NCBI RefSeq assembly: GCF_001010945.1
Contig: NZ_LBHB01000003.1
Coordinates: 62,001 to 126,000 of the forward strand
DNA: 64,000 nucleotides
Direction of reading: 5' to 3'
Source of the DNA: Aurantiacibacter luteus
Lineage (GTDB): Bacteria; Pseudomonadota; Alphaproteobacteria; Sphingomonadales; Sphingomonadaceae
Shown here: in pieces, positions 48,773 to 58,255 of the stretch
How positions within the stretch are numbered: the first letter of the stretch is position 1
Layout: each line of letters opens with the position of its first letter
Made by a program: the position numbers and the translations under genes
Notes under the pieces: generated by a model
The model's input: only the letters and a program-made list of their open reading frames with translations
Told to the model about the DNA's origin: nothing
The model's database searches: none

Positions 48773-49749
48773 TGCCGTATCAGCCGAACGACGACCAATG
48801 GATGGCCGAAGCACCCGGCAGCGACGAGGAGCCCGCCGGCACCTCCGGCTGGGTACCGCAGGGCGCGCGCGGCTCGCTCACGCGCAACGCCCCGCTCGCC
48901 AAGCTGGTCTGGTTCAAGAGCGGCGGTGCGGCTGACTGGCTGTTCGAGCCCGCCGATATCGAGGACCTGACGAGCTTCCTCTCCGCGCTGGAGCCCGGCA
49001 CGCCGGTGATGGCGCTGGGCCTCGGCTCCAACCTCATCATCCGCGACGGCGGCGTGCCCGGCGTGGTGGTGCGGCTGGGCAAGCCCTTTGCAGGCGTCGA
49101 GGTGAAGCGCGACTGCGTGATCGAATGCGGCGGCGGCGCGCCCGGCATCCTCGTCGCCAGCCAGGCGCGTGACGCAGGCATCGCCGGGCTGGAGTTCCTG
49201 CGCGGCATTCCCGGCACGGTCGGCGGCTTCGTTCGCATGAACGGCGGCGCCTACGGGCGCGAGGTCGCCGACGTGCTGATCGACTGCGACGTGGTGCTGC
49301 CCGATGGCAACTCCATCAACCTGCCCGTCAGCGACCTCGACTACACCTACCGCCACTCGCGCCTGCCCGAGGGCGCAATCGTCGTTTCCGCCCGTTTTCA
49401 GGGCACGAAGGGCGATCCGGCGGAAATCGGCGCGGAAATGGACCGGATCGCCGAAGCACGCGAGAATTCCCAGCCGCTGCGCACCAAGACCGGCGGCTCC
49501 ACATTCAAGAACCCACCCCCTGAATCATCCGGGGGACAAAAGGCGTGGCAGCTGGTCGATGCGGCCGGATGCCGGGGCCTGAAGAAAGGTGACGCGCAGG
49601 TGAGCGAGAAGCACGCCAATTTCCTCATCAACACGGGCGATGCGACCAGCGGCGACATCGAAGGGCTGGGCGAGGAAGTCCGCCGCCGCGTGAGCGAGGC
49701 GACGGGCGTCGCGCTCGAATGGGAAATCCAGCGGGTGGGGCGGCCCTGA
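48772..49749 (+). CDS. murB: UDP-N-acetylenolpyruvoylglucosamine reductase MurB
   Basis: 325-residue FAD enzyme reducing UDP-GlcNAc-enolpyruvate to UDP-MurNAc. FAD-binding GLGSNLIIRDGG and GIPGTVGGFVRMNGGAYG, catalytic Ser in GGSTFKNP and the Glu in VSEKHANFLIN. It has an N-terminal extension of about 30 residues. It is followed by 125 non-coding bases holding a dispersed repeat, where this cluster is otherwise continuous. Confidence 0.95.
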   Translation: MPYQPNDDQWMAEAPGSDEEPAGTSGWVPQGARGSLTRNAPLAKLVWFKSGGAADWLFEPADIEDLTSFLSALEPGTPVMALGLGSNLIIRDGGVPGVVVRLGKPFAGVEVKRDCVIECGGGAPGILVASQARDAGIAGLEFLRGIPGTVGGFVRMNGGAYGREVADVLIDCDVVLPDGNSINLPVSDLDYTYRHSRLPEGAIVVSARFQGTKGDPAEIGAEMDRIAEARENSQPLRTKTGGSTFKNPPPESSGGQKAWQLVDAAGCRGLKKGDAQVSEKHANFLINTGDATSGDIEGLGEEVRRRVSEATGVALEWEIQRVGRP

Positions 49750-49839
49750 TGGTAGGTAAAATGAAACCGATTACCCTGAAATTGTCGGAGGGCTGCCTTT
49801 CTCTTGCATGGCGTTGTGACCTCAAGAAAGAACGGCAGG

Positions 49840-49864
49840 GCTTCGACAAGCTCAGCCTGAGCGG
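49840..49864 (+). repeat. Dispersed 25-base repeat, copy C, between murB and ddl
   Basis: Third copy of the element seen at 28.8 kb, with the same core CTTCGACAAGCTCAG and 22 of 25 bases equal to copy B. The 125-base gap around it contains no gene and is the longest break inside the mraZ-ftsA run. Confidence 0.8.
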
Positions 49865-49874
49865 AAATCTCTAA

Positions 49875-50831
49875 ATGTTGCTTGATCGTGCATATCACGT
49901 CCTCGTCCTCATGGGCGGCTGGGCGAACGAGCGCGAGGTCTCGCTCATGTCCGGCAACGGCGTCGCCGATGCGCTGGAGAGCGCAGGCCACCGAGTCACC
50001 CGGCTCGACATGGACCGCGACGTCGCCGCGCGCATCGCCGAGGCGGCGCCAGACGTCGTCTTCAACGCGCTCCACGGCGTGCCGGGAGAAGACGGGACGG
50101 TGCAGGGCATGCTCGACCTGATGGGCGTGCCCTATACCCATTCGGGCCTCGCCACCTCGGTCGTCGCCATCGACAAGGAGCTGACCAAGCAGGCGCTCGT
50201 CCCCCACGGCGTGCCCATGCCCGGCGGCCGCATCGTGACGAGCGAGGAGCTGTACGAAGCCGACCCCATCGCGCGGCCCTATGTGCTGAAACCCGTGAAC
50301 GAAGGCAGCAGCGTGGGCGTCGCCATCGTGACGGCGGACAGCAACGTCGGCAACCCCATCGCCCGCGATGCCAGGGGGCCGTGGCAGCAGTTCGACCGCC
50401 TGCTCGCCGAACCCTACATCCGCGGGCGCGAGCTGACCGCCGCCGTGATCGACACCGAGGAGGGCGTGCGCGCGCTCGGCGTCACCGAGCTCATCATCGA
50501 CACCGGCTTCTACGATTTCGAGCACAAGTACACCGACGGCAAGACCACCCACGTCTTCCCCGCCGACATTCCCGACAACATCGCCGCGTTGTGCCGCCGC
50601 TACGCCGTGCGCGCGCACAAGGTGCTGGGCTGCCACGGCACCAGCCGCACGGATTTCCGCTGGGACGACGAGCGCGGCGAAGACGGGCTGTTCGTGCTGG
50701 AGACGAACACCCAGCCCGGCATGACGCCACTCAGCCTCGTGCCCGAACAGGCGCGGCATTGCGGCATCGAATACCCGGAACTGTGCGAGATGATTGTCGA
50801 GGACGCGCTGCGCCGCGCCGGAAAGCTTTAG
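49875..50831 (+). CDS. ddl: D-alanine-D-alanine ligase
   Basis: 318-residue ATP-grasp ligase making the D-Ala-D-Ala that MurF uses. Seen: LMGGWANEREVSLMSG, NALHGVPGEDGTVQGMLD, KPVNEGSSVGV and the C-terminal VLETNTQPGMTPLSLVPEQA. Start ATG at 49875 (MLLDRAYHVLVLMGG) is inferred from the first strand; the segment before it is repeat-derived. The gap to ftsQ is four bases. Confidence 0.95.
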   Translation: MLLDRAYHVLVLMGGWANEREVSLMSGNGVADALESAGHRVTRLDMDRDVAARIAEAAPDVVFNALHGVPGEDGTVQGMLDLMGVPYTHSGLATSVVAIDKELTKQALVPHGVPMPGGRIVTSEELYEADPIARPYVLKPVNEGSSVGVAIVTADSNVGNPIARDARGPWQQFDRLLAEPYIRGRELTAAVIDTEEGVRALGVTELIIDTGFYDFEHKYTDGKTTHVFPADIPDNIAALCRRYAVRAHKVLGCHGTSRTDFRWDDERGEDGLFVLETNTQPGMTPLSLVPEQARHCGIEYPELCEMIVEDALRRAGKL

Positions 50832-50835
50832 TCAC

Positions 50836-51747
50836 GTGGCGCGCAAGGTCACCCGCAAGCAGACCGGCGTGCGCCGGCAGGCCCGCGCGCAAGGCACGCA
50901 GCGGCGGGTGGCGGGTGCGCGGAGCCGCGGCCGCTCGCTGCTCGGCAGTGCGCTGGCCCTGCTGCCCTTTACCGAGGACCAGCTGCAAAAGACCTTCGTC
51001 GTCCTGATCCTGGGCGGCGCGCTGGTGCTGGCAGTGGTCGTCGCAAAGGTTTCCGGCGCGACCGAGGTGATGTCGGAACGCATGGGCCTGATGGCCGCCA
51101 ATGCCGGCTTCAAGGTGCAGTACGTGCAGCCGAGCGGCGTCGAGCGCATGAACGTCGCCACTATCTACGAACGCGCCCTGGGCCAGCAGGATCTCGCCAT
51201 GACGCACGTCGATCTCGAAGGATTGCGCGGCGAGCTGCTGACCCTGCCGTGGGTCAGGGACGCGCGCGTCTCGCGCCAGCTGCCCGCCACCCTGCGCGTC
51301 GATATCGTCGAGCGCCAGCCCCACGCCGTGCTTGCCCGTCCCGACCGGCTGATGCTGATCGATGCCACCGGCCGCGAGCTGGAACCCGTCAGCCGCGACG
51401 AGGCGCGCGAATACCTGCTGATCGAGGGGCCGGGCGCGCAGGACCGGGTGGAGGACCTGACCCGCCTGCTCGACGCCGCACCCGCGTTGCAAAGCCAGGT
51501 CAAGGAAGCTGAGTGGGTCGGCAACCGACGCTGGAACCTCACCTTTGCCACCGACCAGCGCCTCGCGCTGCCCGAAGGCGAGGACCGCGCTGCGGCGGCC
51601 TTCATCAGCTTTGCCCAGGCCGACGGCGTGCATCGCCTGATCGGCGGCAAGGCGACGGCCTTCGACATGCGCAACGCGCCGCGCATGTACATGACCGTGC
51701 CCGAGCGCGAGACGGCACAGGAAGTGGCGATGGGGGGCGAGGGCTGA
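50836..51747 (+). CDS. ftsQ: Cell division protein FtsQ
   Basis: 303-residue bitopic divisome protein. A very basic cytosolic N-terminus (ARKVTRKQTGVRRQARAQ), one membrane helix at about residues 55-75, a POTRA domain beginning about residue 95 and the FtsQ domain (LPWVRDARVSRQLPATLRVD). GTG at 50836 is the start nearest ddl. Stop overlaps ftsA as TGATG. Confidence 0.92.
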   Translation: MARKVTRKQTGVRRQARAQGTQRRVAGARSRGRSLLGSALALLPFTEDQLQKTFVVLILGGALVLAVVVAKVSGATEVMSERMGLMAANAGFKVQYVQPSGVERMNVATIYERALGQQDLAMTHVDLEGLRGELLTLPWVRDARVSRQLPATLRVDIVERQPHAVLARPDRLMLIDATGRELEPVSRDEAREYLLIEGPGAQDRVEDLTRLLDAAPALQSQVKEAEWVGNRRWNLTFATDQRLALPEGEDRAAAAFISFAQADGVHRLIGGKATAFDMRNAPRMYMTVPERETAQEVAMGGEG

Positions 51748-53054
51748 TGGCGAGCCAGCAGCGCATCGCCCGCGTTTTCGGCGCGATCAACGTCGGCAGC
51801 TTTCGCATCTCGGCGATTATCGCCGGGATCACCGAGGACGGCGAACTGCAGGTCCTCGGCAGCGGCCACCGCGCCAGCCAGGGCATCAGCCGCGGCTACG
51901 TGGTGGACATGGGCGCGGCGACCTATGCCGTGCGCGACGCGCTGGAGCGGGCGGAGAAGCTCGCGGGCACCAGCGTCGACGCGGTGTGGATCGGGTGTTC
52001 GGGCGCGGGTCTCGCCAGCGAGATCCGCCCGGTCGAGATACCCATCGGCGGGCGACGGATCGAGGAAGAGGACATTGAGGCGCTACTGGTGGCCGCGCGC
52101 GACGTGATCGCGCCCGACGGCCGCAGCGTGCTTCACGCCCAGCCCGCCTGCTATTTCCTCGACGGTGCGCACGGCGTCGCCAACCCCAAGGACCTGCACG
52201 CCGAACGGCTGGGCGTCGACGTCCACGTCATGCTCGCCGACGGCGCGCCGATCCGCAACGTGACCGAGGCGGTGCAAAACGCGCACCTGGAGGTCGAAGG
52301 CGTCGTCGCCTCGCCGCTCGCCACCGGCTACGCCTGCCTGACGGAGGAGGAGCGTGACCTCGGCGTCGCCATCGTCGAGTTCGGCGGCGAGGTTACCAAC
52401 GTCTCGGTCTATGCCGCCGGGATGCTGCTTGGCCTGAAGGCCATTCCCAAGGGATCGAGCGACATCACCGATGCCATCGCCAGCGCGTTCTCCATCCGCC
52501 GTTTCCAGGCAGAGCGGCTGAAGTGCGTGTCCGGTTCGGCGGTCGCGAGCCCGACCGACCACCGCGAGATGATCCCCGTCACCGCGCCGGGAGAGGAAGG
52601 CCGCGGCCCCGTGGCGCGCGGCGCGGACGACCGCAACGAGGTGCCGCGCGCCGAACTGATCGGAGTCATCACCGGCGAGCTCGACCAGCTTATGCGCGAG
52701 ATCGGGCGCGCGCTCGAAGGCATGGGCTTCCTCGGCAGCCAGCCCAAGAGCGGCAAGGCGGCGCGCGCGCGGCAGGTGGTGCTGACGGGAGGCGGCGCGG
52801 AGCTGGCGGGCCTCGCCGACTACGCCCAGAGCGTGCTCGGCGTGCCGGTGCGGATCGGCCGCCCCGTGGCGCTGAAGGGTCTGCCCGAGGCACACACCAC
52901 GCCCGGTTTCGCCACGCTGGCGGGCCTCGTGCTTTACGCCGTCGAGGACCCGGTCGACATCCGCTCCATCGGGTCGAAGACCACGATCACCTCCAGCTAC
53001 GGCCCCGTCGCCACGGTGCTGCGTATCTGGCGGGCCATGCGGGAGTATTTCTGA
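51747..53054 (+). CDS. ftsA: Cell division protein FtsA (with substituted nucleotide motifs)
   Basis: 435-residue actin-like tether of FtsZ to the membrane, identified by position, fold motifs (ASPLATGYACLTEEERDLG, VVLTGGGAELAGL) and the C-terminal amphipathic tail IWRAMREYF. The phosphate-1 motif reads AINVGSFRIS, with Asn15 where Asp is usual, and the phosphate-2 motif reads VEFGGEVTN, with Glu211 and Asn218 where Asp is usual. ATP may therefore be bound without hydrolysis, or not bound. ATG at 51747. Confidence 0.92.
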   Translation: MASQQRIARVFGAINVGSFRISAIIAGITEDGELQVLGSGHRASQGISRGYVVDMGAATYAVRDALERAEKLAGTSVDAVWIGCSGAGLASEIRPVEIPIGGRRIEEEDIEALLVAARDVIAPDGRSVLHAQPACYFLDGAHGVANPKDLHAERLGVDVHVMLADGAPIRNVTEAVQNAHLEVEGVVASPLATGYACLTEEERDLGVAIVEFGGEVTNVSVYAAGMLLGLKAIPKGSSDITDAIASAFSIRRFQAERLKCVSGSAVASPTDHREMIPVTAPGEEGRGPVARGADDRNEVPRAELIGVITGELDQLMREIGRALEGMGFLGSQPKSGKAARARQVVLTGGGAELAGLADYAQSVLGVPVRIGRPVALKGLPEAHTTPGFATLAGLVLYAVEDPVDIRSIGSKTTITSSYGPVATVLRIWRAMREYF

Positions 53055-53192
53055 CATGCCCGCCGCCGGTGCCGCCAGTGCTTGCAGGCCGCGCCTAGCT
53101 GTGGATACAGGCGCAAATACATTCACGCCGCAATACGGATTGTGGCAAGGTGAACGACAAGTAACTCTATTTCCCTCCGGGAGTGTATCACG

Positions 53193-54875
53193 ATGAGCAT
53201 CAATATCGGCCCGCCCAGCGTCGAGGAACTTCGCCCCCGCATCACCGTGATCGGCGTGGGCGGCGCGGGCGGCAACGCCATCGCCAACATGATCGAGAGC
53301 GAGATCGAGGGGGTCGACTTTATCGTCGCCAACACCGACGCGCAGGCGCTCAACACCTCGGTGGCGGAGCACCGCATCCAGCTCGGGCCGGACATCACGC
53401 AGGGCCTCGGCGCCGGTTCGCGGCCCGAGGTCGGCCGCGCTGCCGCGGAGGAGACCGTCTCCGACATCGAGCAGGCGCTCGACGGGGTGAACATGGTCTT
53501 CATCGCCGCGGGCATGGGCGGCGGCACCGGCACCGGCGCCGCGCCGGTCATCGCCAAGGCCGCGCGCGACAAGGGCATCCTCACAGTGGGCGTCGTCACC
53601 AAGCCCTTCCTGTTCGAAGGCACGCGCCGGATGCGCGCCGCCGAGAGCGGGATCGAGGAACTGCAGAAGAACGTCGACACGCTGATCGTCATTCCCAACC
53701 AGAACCTGTTCCTGGTCGCCAAGGCGGACACGACCTTCAAGGAAGCCTTCCTGCTCGCCGACGAGGTGCTGCAGCAGGGCGTGCGCTCGATCACCGACCT
53801 GATGGTGATGCCGGGCCTCATCAACCTCGACTTCGCCGACGTGCGCTCGGTCATGGGCGAGATGGGCAAGGCGATGATGGGCACGGGCGAGGGCGAGGGC
53901 GAGAACCGCGCGCTTGAGGCCGCCGAACGCGCCATCGCCAACCCGCTGCTCGACGGCGTGTCGATGCAGGGCGCCAAGGGCGTGATTATCTCGATCATCG
54001 GCGGCGAGGACATGAAGCTGCTCGAGGTGGACGAGGCCGCGAACCACATCCGCGAGCTGGTCGACCCCGAAGCGAACATCATCTGGGGCTCGGCGTTCAA
54101 TCCCGATCTCGACGGCAAGATCCGCGTCAGCGTGGTCGCCACGGGTATCGAGCAGACCGGCGAGCAGGCCGAGAATGCCGCTCGTCCGCTCGATCTCACC
54201 ACCCAGCGGGGCATGGCCGGGATGAGCGGGATGGGCGGCGGCATGGGCAGGGGCCCGGCGCGCCCGTCGATCCCGATCCCCGCGGAAGACGATTTCTCCG
54301 ATGAGGAAGAGACGCTCGATCTCGGCGCGATGGACGAGGCCGAGCCTGCTCCGGCACCTGCTGCGGAGCCGGTCGCCGAGCCCGCCGACGACAGCGCCTA
54401 CGGTGCGCAGGACGACGACGGCTACGGCGATGCCGCGGACGAGGACGACGACACGCTCGACCTGGCACCGCCCGCCGAGCCCGCGCCCGCTGGCCGAGAG
54501 CCGGTGGCTGCGGACGAAACCTACGCCGCCGACGATTTCGACGACGATTTCGCGGACGACGATGCCGGGGCGGACGAACTGCTGCTCGATGCCACGCGCC
54601 TTGCGGAGGCCGACGAGCCGGTACAGCCCGCGGGCGGTCGCCGCGCGCGGATGCTCGGCGGCGCCGCCGGGGGCCAGGACGCAGGGGCCGCGCCCGCTAC
54701 GCCCCCCGCTCCCCCGGCGCCCCCGCCACCCTCTTCGGGCGGCAGCACGCTGTTCGAGCGCATGGCTAATCTCTCGCGCCAGGGCTCGGCAGACGACGAG
54801 GACGATGACGACGACGGTGACGGCGGCGGCTCGATGCGCATCCCGCGCTTCCTCGGCCGCCAGAACAACCAGTAG
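53193..54875 (+). CDS. ftsZ: Cell division protein FtsZ with long acidic linker
   Basis: 560-residue tubulin-like GTPase forming the Z-ring. GTP-binding [11 protein letters not shown] and the tubulin signature [10 protein letters not shown]; the T7 synergy loop [11 protein letters not shown]. The globular core ends near residue 325; then a linker of about 210 residues, strongly Asp/Glu/Ala/Pro-rich, and a conserved C-terminal peptide [10 protein letters not shown] that should bind FtsA. The 138 bases after ftsA probably hold an own promoter. ATG at 53193. Confidence 0.97.
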   Translation: MSINIGPPSVEELRPRITVIGVGGAGGNAIANMIESEIEGVDFIVANTDAQALNTSVAEHRIQLGPDITQGLGAGSRPEVGRAAAEETVSDIEQALDGVNMVFIAAGMGGGTGTGAAPVIAKAARDKGILTVGVVTKPFLFEGTRRMRAAESGIEELQKNVDTLIVIPNQNLFLVAKADTTFKEAFLLADEVLQQGVRSITDLMVMPGLINLDFADVRSVMGEMGKAMMGTGEGEGENRALEAAERAIANPLLDGVSMQGAKGVIISIIGGEDMKLLEVDEAANHIRELVDPEANIIWGSAFNPDLDGKIRVSVVATGIEQTGEQAENAARPLDLTTQRGMAGMSGMGGGMGRGPARPSIPIPAEDDFSDEEETLDLGAMDEAEPAPAPAAEPVAEPADDSAYGAQDDDGYGDAADEDDDTLDLAPPAEPAPAGREPVAADETYAADDFDDDFADDDAGADELLLDATRLAEADEPVQPAGGRRARMLGGAAGGQDAGAAPATPPAPPAPPPPSSGGSTLFERMANLSRQGSADDEDDDDDGDGGGSMRIPRFLGRQNNQ

Positions 54876-54959
54876 TCGCGTATCCCGCCCCCTTCCTCGC
54901 GCACTGGTCGCGAGCCGGGGGCGGGCCGTCACAATCGTTCTCACGAGGTTCAGTTAGCC

Positions 54960-56666
54960 ATGTATAGGGCGCGCGTGATGATCCGGTCGCGTTCCCTCCT
55001 GCTCGTCGCCGCGCTGGCGGTGCCTCCCCTCGTTCCCGTTGCCGCCACAGCGCAGCAGGAGGTGGTGCAGGCCCTGCCCGACCCGGCGCAGGGCGAGCTG
55101 GCGGCGGCGCTGCAACGCCTCTCGCGCAATCCCAACTCCGTGCCTGCGCTGGTCGATGCCGGCCGCGCCTCGCTGACGCTGGGCGACGTATCGGGCGCGC
55201 TCGGTTTCCTTAACCGCGCGCAGGCGATCGATCCCGACGACGGACGCGTGCTGAGCGCGCTCGCGCTCGTCGCCGTGCGCCGGGGCGAGGCGGTGACGGC
55301 GATCCAGCTGTTCGACAACGCCGAGGCGGCGGGCGTGCAGATGGGGCCCTATGCGGGCGACCGCGGCCTTGCCTACGACCTGGCCGGGCAGCCGGCGCGG
55401 GCGCAGCGCTTCTATCGCCAGGCGCTCTCGCGCGAGGAAAGCGCCGAGATCGTGCGACGGCTGGCGCTGAGTTATGCCATCTCGGGAGATGCCGCGGCGT
55501 CGGAGACCACGCTCTTGCCGCTCCTGCAGCGGCAGGACCGCGCCGCTTTTCGCACCCGCGCCTTTGCCCTCGCCATCCTTGGGCGCGACGAGGAGGCGGT
55601 GTCGATCGCCACGACCATGCTGCCCGCGCGCCTGTCGGACCGGCTCGAGCCATACCTGCGCTTCATGACCCGCCTGACCGACGCCCAGCAGGCTGCCGCG
55701 GCCAATCTCGGGCGCTTCCCCACCAGCAGCGAAATGGGCCGCGACACGCCGCAGATCGCCGCGCTGGATAGGCCCGCGCCTGCGCCCGCGCCGCAATCCG
55801 TAAGCAGCGGCGACCGGCTGACCCCGGCGGGCGAACCGCTTGGCCGCCAGCAGGCGACATCGCAGCCGGTCGTGCAGCAGCTTCCGGCGCAGCAGGCCGT
55901 GGTCCAGCAGCCGGTCGTCCAGCAACCGGTCGTCCAGCAACCCGTGCAGCAGGCCGCCGCCACGCCGCCGCCTTCCCGCAGCGGCGAACTGCCCGCTATC
56001 GAGTCGACCGAAATCGCCGCCTCGCAGACGCCCCAGCGCCCCGTCCAGCCCGCGCTGGCAGAGGTCGTCGCGGCACAACAGGCCCAGCCGTCGCCCGCGC
56101 CCGAGCCCGTCGTGGTTGCCTCGCTCGGCGAGCCCGCCAGCTTCCCGCCTGCCGGGGAAGCTCGGCCCTCGTTCTCGGTCGGCCAGCCGGTGGCAGCGGA
56201 TCCCGCGCCCTCGCGCGAGCAGATCGGCTTGTCCGAGGCCTTTGCCGACTTCTCCCTCGCCACGACCCTACCCGTGGTGCCGAGCGCCGGGGCGGTCGAC
56301 ATCCGTACCATCGAGCCGCGCCGCGATCCGCCGCCGGTGCGAGCGGAGGCTGCGCCCGCGCCGGCCGCCCGTCCCGCGCCGCCGCCGCCGCCCGCGCACC
56401 CCAGCCGCATCTGGGTGCAGGTGGCGACCGGTCAGGACCTCGCCGCCTTCCGCTTCGACTGGCGGCGGCTGGTGCGCAATTCCGACGGCGCGCTGGAGGG
56501 CCGCGATGCATTCACCGCGCCGTGGAACGCGACCAATCGCCTGCTCACCGGGCCCTTCGATTCGGCCCGCGAGGCCAACGAATTCGTCACCCGCCTGGGC
56601 GCGGCTGGCATCTCCGCCTTCCGCTTCACCAGCACGGCGGGCGAGGAAATCCGGCCCTTGCGGTAA
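54960..56666 (+). CDS. Exported TPR and SPOR domain protein
   Basis: 568 residues. Signal peptide (SLLLVAALAVPPLVPVAATA), tetratricopeptide-like repeats over about residues 40-240 (DPDDGRVLSALALVAVRRGE), a long Pro/Gln/Ala-rich disordered region with five-residue PVVQQ repeats (coding repeat at 55898-55950), and a C-terminal SPOR-like domain (SRIWVQVATGQDLAAFRFDW). SPOR domains bind denuded septal peptidoglycan, so a division-site role is likely. It lies 84 bases after ftsZ. ATG at 54960 or 54978. Confidence 0.82.
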   Translation: MYRARVMIRSRSLLLVAALAVPPLVPVAATAQQEVVQALPDPAQGELAAALQRLSRNPNSVPALVDAGRASLTLGDVSGALGFLNRAQAIDPDDGRVLSALALVAVRRGEAVTAIQLFDNAEAAGVQMGPYAGDRGLAYDLAGQPARAQRFYRQALSREESAEIVRRLALSYAISGDAAASETTLLPLLQRQDRAAFRTRAFALAILGRDEEAVSIATTMLPARLSDRLEPYLRFMTRLTDAQQAAAANLGRFPTSSEMGRDTPQIAALDRPAPAPAPQSVSSGDRLTPAGEPLGRQQATSQPVVQQLPAQQAVVQQPVVQQPVVQQPVQQAAATPPPSRSGELPAIESTEIAASQTPQRPVQPALAEVVAAQQAQPSPAPEPVVVASLGEPASFPPAGEARPSFSVGQPVAADPAPSREQIGLSEAFADFSLATTLPVVPSAGAVDIRTIEPRRDPPPVRAEAAPAPAARPAPPPPPAHPSRIWVQVATGQDLAAFRFDWRRLVRNSDGALEGRDAFTAPWNATNRLLTGPFDSAREANEFVTRLGAAGISAFRFTSTAGEEIRPLR

Positions 56667-56817
56667 AGCCGCGCGGCCCCTCGGCGGCGCAGCTTTTCCC
56701 ACACCTTGCCAACAGGCCAGATGAGTTTTGCCCGACCGTTTTCGGACCCCCCGATTGCGCGGATCGTGCCTGACGACGCATTAAGCATGGCATGACGACG
56801 GGACGCGGAAAGCAGCC

Positions 56818-57324
56818 ATGAACACGCAGCGCCACACCTTCGAGGAGGGCGAGGATGCTGCCCCCGTGGAAATGCTCGCGGCGATGTTCGACGCGCACGG
56901 CTGGTCCTGGGAACAGGTCTCGGAGGACGAGGTCTGCGGCGAGATCCCCGGCAGTTGGACGACCTACCAGCTGCGCGCGATCTGGCGGCGCGAGGATCAC
57001 GTGCTGCAACTGCTGTGCCTGCCCGAAGTGCGCGTGGCCGAGAACAAGCGGCAGGTCGCCTTCGAGCTGCTCGCGCTGATCAACGAACAGCTCTGGCTCG
57101 GCCACTTCGACATCTGGTCGCAGGGCGGCGTGCTGCTCTATCGCCACGGGCTGATGCTGGGCGACGACGGGATGCTGAGCCTCGACATGGCGCAGCTCGC
57201 CATCGACACCGCGATTGCCGAATGCGACCGCTTCTACCCCGCCTTCCAGTTCGTCCTTTGGAGCGACAAGGGCCCGCGGGAGGCACTCGACGCGGCACTG
57301 GTCGACGCCGCGGGCGAGGCGTAG
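56818..57324 (+). CDS. YbjN-family protein
   Basis: 168-residue cytosolic YbjN domain protein with the features VEMLAAMFDAHGWSWE, LLALINEQLWLGHFDIW and LLYRHGLML. The fold resembles type III secretion chaperones; function is mostly unknown (E. coli YbjN affects motility and stress). ATG at 56818. It ends 12 bases before proC and is probably co-transcribed. The 151 bases upstream show no gene. Confidence 0.88.
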   Translation: MNTQRHTFEEGEDAAPVEMLAAMFDAHGWSWEQVSEDEVCGEIPGSWTTYQLRAIWRREDHVLQLLCLPEVRVAENKRQVAFELLALINEQLWLGHFDIWSQGGVLLYRHGLMLGDDGMLSLDMAQLAIDTAIAECDRFYPAFQFVLWSDKGPREALDAALVDAAGEA

Positions 57325-57336
57325 AAACGGCGCACC

Positions 57337-58143
57337 ATGGCGCACGAATCGGTCCTCATCGTCGGCTGCGGCAACATGGCGGGCGCCATGCTGGAAGGCT
57401 GGCTGGCGGGCGGGCTCGCGCCGGACCGCTTCACCGTCGTCACGCCCATGCGCGAAAGCGTGCCCGGGGATGTGGACCTCTTGCGCGAGGTGCCCGAAGG
57501 CCGAACCTTCGACACTGTGGTTCTGGGCTTCAAGCCGCACATGCTGGCCGCCATCGCGCCCACGCTACAGGGCGTTGCCGGTGCGGGCACGAGCGTGCTC
57601 TCGGTCCTCGCGGGCGTGGAGCTGCCCAGCCTCAGACGGCATTTTCCCCAGGCAGGCGCGGTGGTGCGGGTCATGCCGAACCTCGCCTGCGCGCTCGGCA
57701 AGTCGCCCGTCGCGCTGGCGCAGGAGGGGCTGGACGATGGCGCTGAGGCGGCACTGGTGCAGTTTCTCGAGCCGCTCGGCACGCCCGAATGGGTGGCGGA
57801 GGATCGCTTCGACCTCGTCACCGCGCTGGCAGGCAGCGGCCCGGCCTTTGTCTATCGCTTCATCGATGCGCTGGGGGCCGCCGCCCAGCGGCTCGGCTTG
57901 CCGCCGGAGCAGGCCTGCACCCTCGCCATCGCCATGACCGAGGGCGCGGCGGCGCTGGCGGCGCGATCCGAGCACGGGCCGGGCAGGCTCGCCGACATGG
58001 TCGCCAGCCCCGGCGGGGTGACGCGCAAGGGGCTGGACGTACTCGACGAGGACGAGGCGCTGACCCAGCTCGTCACCAAAACCTTGCGCGCAGCGCGCGA
58101 TCGCAGCGCTGAAATGGCCCGCGAGGCGCGGGATCGCGGTTAA
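57337..58143 (+). CDS. proC: Pyrroline-5-carboxylate reductase
   Basis: 268-residue NAD(P)H enzyme, last step of proline synthesis. Rossmann motif IVGCGNMAGAMLEG, RVMPNLACALGKSP and the catalytic signature GSGPAFVYRFIDAL through SPGGVTRKGLD. ATG at 57337. proB is about 3.6 kb away on the same strand; proA is not in the window. Confidence 0.94.
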   Translation: MAHESVLIVGCGNMAGAMLEGWLAGGLAPDRFTVVTPMRESVPGDVDLLREVPEGRTFDTVVLGFKPHMLAAIAPTLQGVAGAGTSVLSVLAGVELPSLRRHFPQAGAVVRVMPNLACALGKSPVALAQEGLDDGAEAALVQFLEPLGTPEWVAEDRFDLVTALAGSGPAFVYRFIDALGAAAQRLGLPPEQACTLAIAMTEGAAALAARSEHGPGRLADMVASPGGVTRKGLDVLDEDEALTQLVTKTLRAARDRSAEMAREARDRG

Positions 58144-58255
58144 CGTCGCGCCGCCGAAAAACCCCCGGTTTCGCTTGAAATTTCGCCGACCAAGGGCAAT
58201 ATTGCGACTAATCCGGTCCGCTTTGTGAGACCGGGAGACCAGGAGTTTGGAAACA

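Noticed and set aside
49398-50759. 453-codon minus-strand frame opposite murB and ddl
   Set aside because: It crosses the intergenic repeat and lies opposite two certain genes, with no motif of its own.
58175-58203. Promoter-like TTGAAA and AATATT, 17 bases apart, before the BI-1 gene
   Set aside because: The -10 matches the consensus poorly; not strong enough to list as a promoter.
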